A stretch of DNA of 64,000 nt from Parus major (GCF_001522545.3 NC_031774.1:53618810-53682809), one strand, 5' to 3'; positions 34,066-49,200 are shown, numbered from the stretch's first letter. Numbers and translations are program-made. Notes: generated by a model from the letters alone, not told the origin.

Positions 34066-37000
34066 CCAAAAAAGAGGGAGACAATCCTGTATAGGTGAGA
34101 GGCCCAGGCAGCCCCAGCATTTCAGACTCTAGGAAGTGCCAGGCTCATTTAAATCTCTTGGGGTACTTCCAGCAGGCTCTCCCAAAAGCATGGAGTGCCA
34201 GTCCTGCTTCTCTGCCCTCAGAGCTTTCTTTCCCTTACACTCCACATGAAAATACCAGATGATTAAATAATAAGATACCACTGTACCTTGGAGGATGCTC
34301 CAATATCCTTTTCCACATTGGACAGGCTGCATCAAGGAACTGCCGGTGGAGGGCCCAGGGTAGTGATTCTAGATGTTGCACTTGAGGCCATCCTGCTCTC
34401 ACAGCAGGAATGGCTCAAAACATCAGAAATTGCTTCAACTATTGCTTACAGCATGGCAGGATTTTTGGTAAGGTTTTTGAGAGCCATTCTGCTCTACAAA
34501 ACAAAGTTGTGGAAACACCTATGACAGATTACTGTTCCTCCACCCTTCTACTATCAAAATTTGTCTTCTTCAGTCATTAAGGGATTTTGCTTATTCTCAA
34601 ACTGACAGCGCCATAAACGTTAACTGGGTTGTAAGAACTGATTGGATTTCTTCAGAAACATACGATCACTGATGATCACATTTCTGCAATTGGAAGCTGG
34701 CTGGAATTTAGGAAACAGTACATCTTCCCACAGCTTTGCGCTGTTGGCAACATAAAAGTGCATAAAGCACATTTACAGCAGTAAAGCTGGGGAATACAGC
34801 TCTGCCTTTACAAACCTATTGGATATAATAAAAGGCATTTTTACCACATCATTTTGATGATTGCAAACGTTTACTGAAATTAATTTTTTTCTTCTGCTTT
34901 GATCAGCTAGGTTTGACTGATCATATCTGTCATCAGGGCTCCTGAGTGTCAAATGGATTCCTGGATTTTGGGTACACCAGTGTGCTAGAAGAGCCAACGA
35001 TGAGGCAGAGGAGAAAATGCTTCACTCTTCTTCATGGAGGGTGATGAAAGAATAATGCCTTCTTTCCCACCAAGGTACAGAGAAGTTCCTGCTGGCAAAG
35101 CAGCTACACCAGTGTGGGGTTTTCTGTGTGTCACCTTTAGGTTTACTGGAGCATATTTCAGCACAGCTTTAAAAATGTACCATTCAGGCACTTTAGCAGA
35201 GTAAGCAGGCCCCATGGTACTGGCCCAGTTACCCAGGGCAGAATGGAATGGCTGTGAGAGCTAAGATATAAAGATAAGGGAAGGAAAAATTTGTGACCAC
35301 ATTTTGACCTACCGTGCAATACCTTCAAAATACTTAGTGGTATTAAAATGTAGGTAGTCCTTAAAGATATATTTAAAATCAAATTCATCATCAGTGTGCA
35401 AAACTTGCAGGCAGCTCAGACGACATGTATTTTATTTAACAAGAACAAGGAAAAAAAATAATTTATTAACTAATTTTGAGCCTTCAGACTGTAGTTACAT
35501 CTAGAAGTAAAGAGTGCATGTAAGTATAGGAGCTCACTGGCTGTGAGACATTTCTGTCCATGCAGGGGGATCTCTGGTAATAGATCTAGTTTCAGGAGAG
35601 CTTTCTCACCTTCCTGACAAGCCCTCTCCTGATTGATAAGCTCCCAGGCCGCATGGTGTGCAAGGTCATTAGGACTTCCCCCTGCAAATGAAGCAGCAGT
35701 TTAAAAAATAAGATCATAGAGTAAACAATTTTCTGTCCTGAAGAGAAGAAAATAAACGTCCGTTGTTTGCTAGAAAGGAAGTACAATTAAAAAAACCCCT
35801 CCAGATTTCAACATGAACATATTGTTTAGATTTGCCGACTGTTGATTTACCATGATGAAAGACAGGCCCAAACTAGAAAGTTTGGATCCCGATCTGGATC
35901 TGACATTCCCCAAATCTGAAGGGGAAGTGTGATTCAGAGTCTGGAGTAAGGGCTTATCTCTCAAACACAGCGAAGTACTGTGGATAAAAATACCCAGGTA
36001 AAGTAGGAAGTGCCTGGTCTGCAACAACAAGAGTGACTTTGTATCAACAATGCACAAAAGCAGCTTTTTTTTTTTTCTTTGGGAACAATGAAATCACTCA
36101 AGAATTGTTATAAATACAAACAATGTGGGTTTTATCACTCAGCTATCATCAGTGGGATTATAGTCTATAAACCCTAATTTTCAGGGAAGTCCCTAGATTT
36201 CCCTGAGCGCTTCCTCAGATTTCACATCTGTTAACTCTAGTTTATTAAGTGCTTCAGGATAAGGTGCATCAACTGAGCCTTGGTATTACATTACCCAAAA
36301 ATATTGAATGTGGGAGTTAGTGGCAAAGAATGGATGATTTCCAGACAGTGTATTGATACCACGCCAGAAGAGCAGGCAGTCCTGTTCCCATCCATTTTTA
36401 ACACATGTATAGGTAACAATTAATTCAGTGTCTCTTAAAAAAAGTTATTTCTAAATGTTTAAATTATGAAGCTTTGGATAAAATTATCCAGTCAGGTATA
36501 AGAAGAAAGACTAGCAGGGTAAGATGAAGTGGAATTACTGACTTAACCCCCAGTAGAACAAGCTCAGTTCCATGATTTAAAGTAATGACAGCACCTCTGT
36601 GGGCCAACAGTGAATTTGTTCCTGCCTTTGTGAAAGGTGGGCTGTGCTCAGACATACTCAGAGGAAAAAATTATATGACATCTTATTAGAATTACAAAGC
36701 TGGTGTCTCAGTCTAGGCATTAATAGCTTTTAAACAAACAACTCAGTTTTGTTCTCAGAGAAAAATCTAACTCAATAAAAATAGAAGTTAGAAGTGCTTT
36801 TCACAGCACCAAATATAATAAACATAGTGGTGCTTCTAAAACTGAACTAATCCAATGTTTGAAGGTGTATTTCTCCATAGCAAAACAATAGCAGGCTCTC
36901 TGGAAAAAGTAATAAATATAATCATGCTGAAACATTGCATTTGCTTTTTAGAAAAAAAGCATTTGCTTTTTAGAAATACATCTTGAGACTAGATGTATGG

Positions 37001-40000
37001 TTTGTTTGTACTTCTCTGGTGAATTTCTTACAAAACTGCTGTCAGCTGAACTGGTAATGTTGCTGAAGAGCAGCACTGAATGAGGCCTTGCTGCTCTTCC
37101 TCATGGCTTGCTAGAAGGACTCCTGGACAGGAGACCTAGCTTTGGTCTCCTGCTTTTGTTCCTGGGATGCTAAAACTAGACAGCCCTGGAACGGCAGGGT
37201 GCCAGTGCTGTTCATTCCAAAGGGAGAGCACTGCAGTCTTCTGCACCAGGAATAATGATAGCCATGACAAGGGGCAAACATTCTGTGGGGAGTTTGATAC
37301 ATAAACAGGAACCAAATTGGTTTGCATAGAAAATGCACTAAATAAAACATACAAAAATAGCAAACATATCAGTTCTGTGCCATACCCCACCACAGTTGCT
37401 TTTGTTGTTACAATAATAACCACAAGTCTCAGTCTGGACTCAGCACCGTTAGGCGCTGTAGATGCATGTCAGAAGACATGGGCTTTGATCTGAAGGGACT
37501 GAAGTCTGCTTCAAACCTCTGCTTTTCCCCCTTCCTTGTAAAGTGACACGTCATGAATTCTTAGATCAGGAAAGAAACCTGAAAAAGCTAAACTCTGATG
37601 ATCTGTGTGAGAGAACATCACGATTTTAACTATAGTCAGATAGGCAAATCCTCTGAGACTGAAATACTGACATTATAGACACATACTAAAGGAAAAGTTA
37701 AAATTTTCAGGTTCCTGTTGCATTCCCAACCCTCACACACCCCGCGCTGATTATATTCTTCACTTAAAATTACAGAACTAAGCATGGTATGGGCATATAA
37801 ACTTGGGGGCTGTTTCAGTGGTTGATTACCCCTGCAGATTCCCACATGCAGATCTCTGTGAAAGGAGCAGCAGCCACACTGCTGGATGAGGACACAGGCA
37901 CAGCAGTGGGTTCTTAGAGTACAGATTCTGGCCACATAGGTCTCCAGGTGATAGCCAGCACAGAGCAGCTCAGTCTTCTTAACGACATTTGCAGTTTCCT
38001 AAAGAGCAAGAGCTGCAATCAAGTTTTTAAGGTTTTAAGCATTATGGTGACGGGGACTTCCCATATCCTTTAAAGTGTTTATACATATGACATTTACCCA
38101 GTGGACTGGCAAGTGTTTTTATTATTTGCATAATAATGCTAGAAGAGAGGGGATTGCTTGTAATTTCTTCAGTGTGTTTTTAATGGCATCTGCATGCGCA
38201 CAACAATCTGCTATGCTTTGAATCACCTGCTCAAAATTATATAGTTCGGAAAATTAAGGGCAGAAATGATCGTTTCAGCATCATTCTGGTCTGACACTCT
38301 GGCTACTGCAGCCATAAAATTGTGCTTACTGATATCTTCATCTATATTCAGATTCTGCTTTATTTGTTAAACAAGAAGCAGTCCTGTGAAAGGAGAGGTG
38401 CAGTAATAATTTATATATTATTTTTTGTTGTTTTTGTTTGAGCATCTCTCTCCTGTTTCTTTGATGTCTAAGCTTATACTATTACTTGCCTTCAGTGAAA
38501 TCACTGAGAGAACCTTTTCTGCCAGATGTCTTATTGTGACAAAACTTTTGAGTGCATTTTCTAGTCTTTGGCTAGTTCTATACTGGTTTTGTTAGCTGTG
38601 GCTGCAGATAGGCTCGTGGCTGCTGTGCTCTGTGGCCAGAGTGAGTTCCATGAGGTCCATGCTGCTCTGAGGGGGCTGGGCTCCTCTCCAAGCCCAAACC
38701 CTCTTCTTCTGCCCTCAGTTTGAAGTTCCCTGAGAGCAACAAGCTGCAAAGCACTTGGTCTGTGGGAGCAGTAGTGGTCCTGGAGGAGTGATTTTCTGGA
38801 GTGATTCTGTGGATCTTGAGGACCCCATCTCCAAACCAAAGGTGTTTCAGAGAAGTGGGGGTGCTTCAGGCTAGCTTTAATGGGATCCCACGGACTACCC
38901 AGTGATGGCCAGAGTTCATGTCAACTGCTCTGGAGGATCACACTGCTTTAGGTTCACTGGAAGGGCGCTCAGTTCATGCACTCCCAGACTGGTCTGTGAT
39001 ATAAACCTAACTGCAATAAATCAATGTGATCTACCTCAACAACACAGTCCTGACTCAAGCATGCTAGCAGAGAGTAAGACATTGAAACCAGAACTTAAGT
39101 AGATATTAGGGAGAAGTTTAAGAAGATATTAGGAGTAAGAATGAGACACATGCACTGCAAAATTCAAGCTCAAAACCCCTGCACACGTACTGATGTAACA
39201 ATTACCTATTTGGTTGCCCACCCCACCCATATACTTGGCACATTGCATCAGTTTTCTTGGACCTCGTGTCATCAGTCATTGCTGTCTGCTGAGCTTCCCA
39301 TCCCAGCCTTGAACAGAAGGGCTCATGCATTAGCTGGATCCAAGAGAAGCCTGTGTAAGTCAGGACAGGACTATCCCTCAGGACTGTGTGGGACAGAACC
39401 CACCTCTCCACACGTCCATGTCCAGTGCCGAGCATCATCACTGCAGGAGCTTCTTGGTGCTCCTCTAACATTCTGATTTTTAAAATAATAAAGGCAAACG
39501 TGAAAGAAATCAATCTGTTGACTGGCATTGCAGTCTTCAGTGCCCTCGGCCTTGTCATCTGCATTCAGCTGGAGGAGCGACTGCTCCTCAGCCATTTATT
39601 CCCTGCCAGCCCGGAGGGAATGAAGCCCACTGTGTTCCTCTGCCGCATCCAGCCTGGCGCTCACACAGCGTTCCCGCTGCGGCCCCGGAGCCTGCCAGGA
39701 CAGGCTGGCAGTTGTCGGGAATGATGTCACCGAATGGGCAGGGCTTCTTTGCCACCGATAACATCTTAGCAGATGTCCTCCAAACGTGCTCACAGCTCTC
39801 CCATTATAGCATCTTTATTTTCTATCTACCTTTCACAGTCCCACCTTTAAAGCTAGCTAAAGACTGTGTTAAAAACTGGAGAAGAGCTTTGCCAACATTG
39901 TTTTAAGTGTTTTTTATTTATTCTTGGGCTGAAAAACTCTACATTTCAGTAAAACACCACTATTGAGATACTTCAAAGCATATAGGTACCAGACTGTCAC

Positions 40001-40374
40001 CGAAAAAGTTTATGATTTTCCCTCGTTCATTTACCCTCTTCCAAAATAAAACAAGGATCAAAGAAGTTGCTACCCATTACCTATAATGGTATGTTCCCCA
40101 TAAATCCTGCAGGTTTTACTCTCACCTACTGTGCCTCATCCCTATTTAGAAAATCAGATCTACCCCAGGATATCCTTCTGGACGTGTAGAGTTCCACTGA
40201 AATCAGCAGGGATCTGTTTAAGGACATGCCTGCAGAGAGTATCTGTTATTCTATATTTACACAGTAGCCAGCATAATAGGACATGAAACCTGATTAAAGC
40301 CTCCAAACACTAGTGCCATGGAAATCAGTCTTGTTATTGACTGATGACTCAACATGTCTGGATTTAGATGGAAG

Positions 40375-40625
40375 AGGGCTACTTTCAATTCCCAATTCTT
40401 TTATAGACTCTCTGCTTAACCTAGCCAAGTCATTGAATCTCCATACCTCAGACACTCCTGTATTTAATGCAGAGAAAGTCAATCACTGATTAATTCCCTT
40501 CTCCCAGCCCATTCTGCGGTTTTTGATTATAAATTTCTTGGGACAGACATTGCCTCTTGTGAAGTGTGAGGACAGCAGACAGCACCAGGGAGCTCTGGCA
40601 AGCCTATAAATGATAAAATAACAAT
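40375..40625 (+). mobile_element. Ancient sauropsid MIR/CR1-L3-like repeat remnant
   Basis: Blocks match, in order, a repeat common in turtles, crocodilians and birds: ctgcttaacctagccaagtc, a degraded 'cctcagttt' block, then gattataaatttcttgggac, agacattgcctcttgtg, a 'cagcacc...ctggcaagcc' block and a tail of ataaaataacaatc. The tail fits the usual ATAATAAT end. The copy is heavily diverged and has small indels. I am sure it is an old interspersed repeat, less sure of the exact subfamily. Confidence 0.65.
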
Positions 40626-41877
40626 CATGTGCAGAAGCACAGAAGCAGCTGTGATTGTCCTAATATTTGTCCTCATAGAGTCATTTTTAAATTGAAAGCA
40701 CACCTGGGATAATTCAGTTCCAGAAGAGGCTTGACCTGATCCTGGGATGACAACCTCCGAGTAACCTGAGCTACTGCACTGCCTCTAGCAAAATAAGAAA
40801 AGGTAAAATGAAGAAGAGTAATAGTTTTGTGGGGTTTTTTGCAAAATGTAAAGCAATATGGAGAGATTCAAACCTTAAATAAAATACCAGCAGCCACACA
40901 GCTTTCCCTCTTCATGAGAACAGATGTGGAAAGCCATTATTATAATTTGCAAATAATGTTACCCCCTTATGTGTGTCATTGGAGCTTTTTTATGACATGG
41001 ATTCAGCTAGAGAGTTTCTTACATAACACTGTTATTCTGTTTTCACTTCAGATGTAGTTATCAGGTGATGGTTTCCCATGTAAAGGTTCTATTAATAAAT
41101 AGCCATCAGTTACACAGCTATTTAGCTCTCAAAAATTAGTGTTCTGAAATTGTGAAGGTATTTCCTAGGCTGAAATATTTGCCAAAATTTAAGCTCAGGA
41201 GCAAGCATAGCTCCCTGCTGGTATGCCACACAACTTGCACAGACAACCATTATTAATACAAATCACTTCAATTAAAATTGACATGTGAGCTAATTAATAG
41301 AATGTTGATTGATAAACAAGACCTTGCTCATTTTATCCAGGCATTTGTTAATTACCTGTCCAATGTTGCAGCTGACCAGCGAGGATACACTCCTGCTGTA
41401 AGGAATGTTGTGCCATTTGTGTACATTCCAGTTACCAGGAATTTGCTATACCTAGAAAATAGCAGTATTTTTTAGCCGTGCAATATTAAGTTTTGTGTCT
41501 GCCTGCAGTCGCAGATGGGATACGGTATGCATCAGTTCACGCACAGTAAGGTAGATAATACCTGCCATGTGATGCTACATAATTTTTCACATTATTTGCT
41601 GACTGTATGTATATTTTTTGTCTTCTCTCTTCCCCCCCATTTCTGAGTGCACTGGCAGCCTCCACAGCGCTCTGTAGCAGTGAGCACACTGCGACACTGT
41701 TGCAGGGGTTCCCTACAGCAGAGCCTTCCCAGTGCCATTGATCAAGCCACAAGCACTAGTTAAGTAATGCAAGGTTGCTCTAATTCCCTGACTCATCTCC
41801 TGCTCCCCCTGGAAATCCTAAATGTGGTGCTGGAAACCAAACTGCAGTCCTCTGCAGCAGGATGAAGTAACTTTGAT

Positions 41878-41888
41878 TGCTGAGTCAC
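41878..41888 (+). promoter_or_regulatory. Possible NF-E2/MAF (MARE-type) binding site
   Basis: TGCTGAGTCAC matches the NF-E2 consensus TGCTGAGTCAY and contains an AP-1 core (TGAGTCA). It lies about 8 kb upstream of the AKT1 promoter in unique DNA. Such sites arise by chance, so function is only a possibility. Confidence 0.3.
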
Positions 41889-44800
41889 CATGCTGACCCA
41901 CACAGCTCAAATGTATAGTTGGCAATAGTCAAAAATGCTCGTTGTAATCTTACCGAGTCGAGGTACAAACTGCATATTCCCAGGAAATGCATTCAGCCTG
42001 GCTTTTAGCTCGGGGCTCAGATTCTCCAAATCACTATTTGTGTAATGTTTACAAAAACACATTCCATTTTAAGTAGCCTTGAATTATTATATTCCTGGGG
42101 TCCTTTTTTTTATGCATGTCATCTTAGGGCTAATCAGCATTCTGCTCTTGCGTTTGCAACAGCTGAGAAAGTCAGATCTTAAAAAGCCATAACTCCTTGA
42201 CAATTTCTGCCCGTTGATAGCTTGTACAAGCTGTTTGGGTGTAGAAAGTAATGTGGAGGAAAATTGAAGATCAAATTATTCGCAGGTATGAATTAAATCT
42301 ATTTCTTTGTAGCCGCCGACACATCTCCATGCTGTGCATGGTGAAATTCTCCTCATCATGTACTGCATGCTTTTACAAACACTGCTGTCCCTCCTGAGCA
42401 TGATATATGTTTCTCTGATAGAAATCTGTGTTTTGCCATAGTGCCATTGCTATGGAGCACTTCTGATAGTGTTAGCTGTGAGCCTCACTGTTTTAGCCTC
42501 AAACCTTTCCTTCTGGTCCGCGATGTGACATGGAATGTGTTTGATGTGAGCCTGCCTGCAGAGAGAAATGGAAGAGTAGAAACACTTGCATGCTACAGTT
42601 TGTTTCTAAAATTGATCTTGACCAGTCAGCATGAAATGCATCGTGTCAAAGCAATTGCCATGATGCTCTTTCGTTAGGAGAAGTGATTCCTCTCGGACAC
42701 AGGGCAAGCCGGCGTTGAGGGGATGCCTCTGCTGCTCCTTGAAACTGGCTGATAAAGAAAAGTCTGCTTGCAATTCAAAGCAAACGATGGAAACAGATTG
42801 GTGTAAATAAAGATGAAGGAAGAGGGGACTCACATCAGAGAAGACACAAATGAAAAGGCATGTGACCAGTTTAAAATACGAATGAGCTTCTGTTAAAAGA
42901 GCTCTCTTCAGTGACCTTCTTTCCTGCCATGTGACCAAATTCTTCAATCAGGCACTGTAAAGGAATGCTATATTTGTCTTTATTTTCATTTCAGATCTAG
43001 CCACATTAGTCTATACTTGCTGTAATCATTTATTGCCCAAATAATCTCACTTTCTGCTGAAGTCAAAGGGTGTTTTTCTTGAAATGCCTCTCCTGGCTCT
43101 GCTCTGGGCTTCAGTGATGGTGCCTGCAAGCTTTCAGAATCCCAAGGATCTGGGGAGGTCAGTTCCATGCCATCTCAGGCCCATCTGGGAAGGGTGCAAG
43201 TCCTTTTAAAGCCAGCAAATAGCTATGGAAGGAAGCTGATCTCTGTGCAAGCTCCTGGGCTGAAGGGCAAACTTCTCTGAAAACAGCCAGCCCCAGCATG
43301 AGCAGAGGGTCCCTCTCTTTGGAGTTTATATTTAACCAAGACAAATGTTCTAAAAACAGGCAAAGAGAGGTAGCAAAGTGGGTAACTATATCTATGCAGC
43401 TTCTGTAATTTCTCAAAATCCTTGCTGAATTCCAGACCCAGACCTGGAGGCAGCATTCACTTGGTTGCACCAGGTGCCAGATGCAGCAATATGGCAACTC
43501 CTTCTTCTTCACTCCCCCCACTTAGACTTCCAAGGATCACAGAAGAATTTCTGACATACTCCAACATTGAACAAAGCAATCTCTGATCTTAAGGAGAAAG
43601 AAAAAAAAAAAAAAAAAAAGAAAATAAAAGAAGGGTTCAGTTTAATACAGGCAACTGGCAGAGATTCAAATTGCATCTTATTTTAGCCAAAGCTGTTCAC
43701 CAATCCTGAGGAGAGATGTGAATTTCATCTCCAGTCAGATGCCTAATTATTCCTTTCTCCTTATCTTGCTTTTAAGATCTTGCCAAGGCTGCACCCATCC
43801 CTCTATCTCCAGGCATTTGAATACCACTCAAGAAACATCTGAACCCTGTGACGTTCGGCCTGTTTTCCCATCACCATGTAACCTCTCAGGAACCCCTGCA
43901 GATGACAGTGTCTGACAAACAGCACCTCGTGCTGGAATGATGCTGCCTCTTACCTGTAGAGGTACCACTCCATCCAGAAAGGATCTCTGAGGCTGTCAGC
44001 TTGCTCTCACCAGACAGGAGCATGCCCTTTTCTATGGGGTGTTTAAGCAGAGCTGCTGTGTGACAAGTAATAACATCCATTTTGCTCTAGGCAGGACCCA
44101 GGATTGAATCCACAGTCTGTTATTGACTACACAGTGGGGGCTTCCTCAAATTGCTGAGTCTAAATGAAACGGGATGGCAAAGAGGGTAAAACATGCAGCT
44201 TGTGCAGCACAAAATTAAATTTTTCAAAAATTCCAGATTTGTTTTCCTTTCCACCCTACTTTCTCATCTTTCATTTCCTCCCCACCCATGTTTTCTGCAA
44301 AGGTCCCTTTCAGAGACACACCACGAACTTGTTTTCTTCAGAGCTTGATTTCAGTCTCACCAAAGTCTGTGTCAGTCCTGAAGAAGGATGTGAGATGATC
44401 ACATCTGAGCCCCAGAGGAGGGACACTTTGGCTTCTGGCAGGGCATCAATTATAGAGTCAGAACAGATTTTTTTTAATGTGTCAGTTACAATTAGAGGAG
44501 TGACCTGAGTGATGGATAACTCTTGTGTGGCTTTCTACCGGGGCCAGGTTCACCCAGGTGAGGGTTAGCTCCACTAGGAGAGACTGATGGCGCTTTATAT
44601 TGCCTGGGAGACATGCTGTACATGCCACAGGACTAGTTTCTTAACATATCATGTAAGAGGATGCTATGGTTTCCTATATCATCTTCCACTTTTAGATCTG
44701 CTTATACTGTATCAGTTATAAAAGTGATTATTGTTTATTACCTTTGGCTTCGAAAATGGCCACCTGCCACTTTAGAGTACAGGACATGCTGAGGAACAAA

Positions 44801-46179
44801 TTTATTTCAGTTCCCTCTCATTTATTAGCAGCTTTGTGCTTGGGCTTCAGGTTTGAGCAAGGAAACATTAAACGAAATTCAGAATGGCTAATGCAGAACC
44901 AAAGTATCTTTTTTGACCTTACAGACCTTTCTAAAACACATCAGTTTGTGTGATCCCTGGAGAGTATGTGACACCAAAGCCCTGCTCTAAAGAGCTTGAC
45001 TGTGTTTCTCATGCTTTAGACAGAGCAGGCATCAGTGACATTGATACATAATTTAGTCACCACCTTGAGGGTACATTAAATTAGCAAATTCCCTAATTTG
45101 CTAAGAATTCACATAGATGAATTGATGATTAAATAGCTGATTGAACTGAAGAACCCAAATGGAGCAGTTTGTTGCTAATTTAAATACTCTCTATGTCTAG
45201 ACCACTCTCCTTGTTACATTCTAATTGACCTAATTATTTCCAAAAACACCCTTTTAGTCATTTCTTTTGCATTTAGATTGTTCCATATGGGGGCTGGATG
45301 TGGGAGGAGGGCTGTTCTGGCGTATTCCAACAGCAGAAAGTATTTTAAGCATTTACTTTGGATGGCAGCAGCAGTAATTCCTTGTGAAGCTGTAGAACTT
45401 CACCTAGACCCGGGGAGAAGATTGTGGGCTTCCTGTTTGAACTTTTCCACTGCACAGCCACAATCCACTTTTAAGATGTCTGAATAATGACCACATCTCT
45501 GGAAAGGTCTCAATCCTGCCATCTCACAAGCTACTGTTTGTCAGCTCAGCCAGGTGGGGTGATTGTTGTAACCATAGGCTCACTTTCCCTCCCATAGAGG
45601 CAGCAGAATGGCACTTGCTTGTGGGGAAAAACACTACAGTTGCTCTAGGGAGCTATTGTTATTGCTTGTAGGAGCAAGCACCCACAGAGTTACCACACCT
45701 CAGCTGACATGAGGTGGCTTGTTCACTCGTGGTGGCTGCATTGTGCATCTGAGCCCCACGGAGACCTGGGCTTCCCTCACATCATAGTATTGTCTTTAAT
45801 TTAAAGTAGTGAGGACAACAGCTGTTGGATACAGGAAAGCTAAATGTTAAAACACATTTCTAGTCCTCTAGATCCTCTAACTTTAATGTCAGGAAAAAAA
45901 AGCTAGGCAGCTTGTAAATACTCTGCATGGAGAATCCACCATGGTTGCTGGGAAGCTGTTGCTGTGGCTCATCATTTGTCCTGAAAACATGCTTTATACA
46001 GTCAGGCTGAACTGAAAGTGTTTCACTTTCCAGCTCCTAATCATGTTATATCTTTGGTTGTTCAATGTTCACCAAAAGTTATGTACAATCATCAATGGAG
46101 CCAGAAAGGCTGTAATTATGTTTAACTCTTCTAGAATGCACAGGCAGATAGCAACCTGTGTGACCAAAGCAGCCTTTTG

Positions 46180-46280
46180 ATTCCTTCATTTAGAGAGAGA
46201 AGCTGAGGTGAGGAAAAGAAAAATTACTATCCCAGGTCCTACACAAAATCAATGATGGTGCAAGTGAGAAAATTTGGATG
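46180..46280 (+). mobile_element. Probable MIR fragment
   Basis: The order of blocks follows the MIR core: catttagagagagaagctga, then ggtgaggaaaagaaaaatta, ctatcccaggtcctacacaa, then a 'ggtgcaagtgagaaaattt' block in place of the usual 'ggcagagccaggattt'. Divergence is higher than in the copy at 11125, so confidence is lower. Confidence 0.5.
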
Positions 46281-49200
46281 GCTTGGTTAAAAGAATGTCT
46301 CATCAGGCAGGAACATTTTAACATTTAACATTTTAAACATTTAAAACTTGTATCATCCTTAGCCTGTCCTTCATTGATCTCAGCTGAGTTACTCCTGCCT
46401 CCCATTTGGTGGCTGAGAGAAGGAGGCTTAAGATGCACAGACATGCATTTTGTTATCCTTGATGGCTGCTTTGGTTTTTATCAGCTTTCTGTGGCTGGAT
46501 ATGTGTCAGTCAGATGTTTTGCCAGATGTTTCCCCCAAACGGTCCCATAAATGAAAAAGCTGGAGCAAGGTAGGAACACACCTGATTGCCACCTGCCTGC
46601 CAGTGCCTGCCGACTGTGTTTGGCAACGTATGGCTCTGCTCTTCTTCCAGTCAGCCTCAGAAGACTGGCCCAGCCAAGGGACCCAGAGCAGGTGGTGATG
46701 GCCACAATTGTGAGCAGACAATTACAGTGGCCACCCTGCCCTTTCCCCCACTCTCTTTTCAGGAGTTCAGGACCGGTTGGCAGGGGTAGATTGGTTTAGA
46801 CTCATTTAGTGGCAATGCTGGAGACCTGGATAGAAGGGCAGTTGCACAACCATGATCAAGAAATAGCATAAAGCTTGCTGGTATGAATGATCCTGCTCCA
46901 AGCAGCCTTTCAACAACTCTCCTGTAAAGTTTCTGTTCCGAATCCAGAGTGCCAGGTGGGTGTTTCCTGGATCTGGGGCTTTATGGGAGGTTTTCAGCTT
47001 ACAAAGCACTGGATGTTTTCTGTCTTGTCAGGCCATGAGAAATTTCTGTCGTGAACTCATTTCTCAAATTAAGTGCATAAAAAGATTCTGCAGGCAGCCA
47101 AGTCTCACACAGATCCGGCTGTGTACTGCCAAACCTTTACACGCTGCCGCTGACCGATGCAACTGGCAGCCAAAAGTGGCTGCTAAATGCAGCAGCCTCC
47201 TCCGGAGGTGGTGCACGATGTGCAGATGCAGAACGTCCCTCCTCTCCATTTACCATCAGCCAGAGGCTCCTCAGCCTGGCCCCAGTTTCCTCATCCTCAT
47301 CCCCCCATGCTAATAGCAGTGAACTGGGTCTTTCCTTTTCCTCTAGACAGTCTCTCCCTCGCCACCCTTGGATACCCCAATTCTTGTGAATTCCTTACAA
47401 AAAATTAGCCCTTTTTAAAGGAATTTAGCAATAAAAATTGGAGTAGCAGCAGCTCTGTCCTTCCAATGCTTTGTGCATTATTATTCACCACACCTTTGGA
47501 TGTACCCTAGAAAGACTGTTATTTAGGGAAATCAACCATCACCTGGATCAATATCCTGCATAAACCCTCTGATTGCATCAGTGATCTCTGCCCATCACAG
47601 ACTTCACCTCCCTCTTTTGGTTCTTCAGGGAGATCTTTGGTCTTTTCCAGGTTTTCTATGTCAGTCCTCTGTTCATTTGCTATGATTGAATTGCAGATAA
47701 ATCCTTAAGGCATATGCAGACAACTTTTTCTCTTTTTCGTTGTTGTTGTTGCCACTTACAGCATGAGTTTTCACTTAAAATTTTCTCAAAACTTCAGAAC
47801 TAAAATTCTTAATATGTGTGCATGGTACTTTTCTCTGAACAATATTTCTGCATGCAATTAAAAAACCCTGATTCTGAACATTTTATAAATAAAGCCTCTA
47901 GACTTATATTTAGATTACAATGATCTCTTGGGCATGAACTGTCTTTCCAGTCTCTATTTATGAAGCACACAACACTACAGTAACAATAAAAGCAGTGTCA
48001 TCTGGTTGCATTCAGACAGCAAAGATCTATCATCAGCTATATCTGGATATCCTCCTTTCATCAGCAGCATGTAAAAAAAAACTTACATGAAAATTTCTCA
48101 CTTGAGAAAAAAAATTAGATTTCCAACAAAGATAAATATTCTTGGGAAATTTCAGTGTTACTTGTTTTCTTGTTTTCATTGGAAAACTGGGCACCTCAAA
48201 CACCACACAAAAAGTTCAGTGCAAACAAAACATAGGGATTTGGCATGTTAAGGTAAAAAAACCTACTCTTTCATTTCAGGCCAGAACTACCAACAACAGA
48301 GGATGTTTTTTAATTAAAAAATCAAAATTTCCTCTAGCTATTCTTTTGTTTTTCAGTAAAAACTGCCGAACAATATTTTCTTGCCAACTCTAGCACAAAT
48401 AACCTCTCTTCTGGTTTTGACAACTTCCTTGGGATTATGTTGCTCTATTTCAAGTTCTTCCTTGTTTTCTTTCCTCTACCTTAATGCCAGCATTGGCACT
48501 GAAGCTTCCCTTAATGATGACATATGTTCCTCACTCATTCAGAATATGATCTAACTCTTTATATAGAGCATCTGTTTATTTATCTGTGGGACATGTGGCT
48601 AGAACATAAACTTGAATGAGCTGTGGGAAAGGCCAATTTTAAATATGAAAATAGACTAACATTGTAGTTACAGACACTTGCAGCTCTCTAATTTGATTAC
48701 TAGTCACAGAAAATGCTTAGACATTCTCATGACAATTAGTATAAACATTATTCTTTCCATTGGAAAAAAATATTATCGTAGCTGGACAAATAAACTGACC
48801 CAACTTAAAAATGAATGTCACTTCATTGCCTTTGAAGGCATATTTCAGTGGTGCTTAATATTCTCAGCTGTCATCAACCATGCAGTAATTAGTTTCAGTT
48901 CTAATGAATATTTATTTATATGAACAAGGTATAAGCATTGCAAATATCATAGGTATTTGACCACAGTTTATGATGATGATATTGTATGATTGCATGTATG
49001 TATTCATTATTATCACATGAATATTTCATAGATCAGTGTGAAATGTAATTACACCCCAGTATGTTTGCTCAATGTCAGTGTCAACAGTTTGATCACGATT
49101 AGCATAAGACCAAGTGATTTTCTCAATGTGCATCCAAGTTTCTCATCTCTGGTACCAGCAGCAAGGTTTTGGGGATCATAAACAACAGTGAGGTGTTCAG

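Noticed and set aside
44095..44160. MIR-like 3' segment (caggattgaatccacagtct)
   Set aside because: Too short and diverged without the preceding core.
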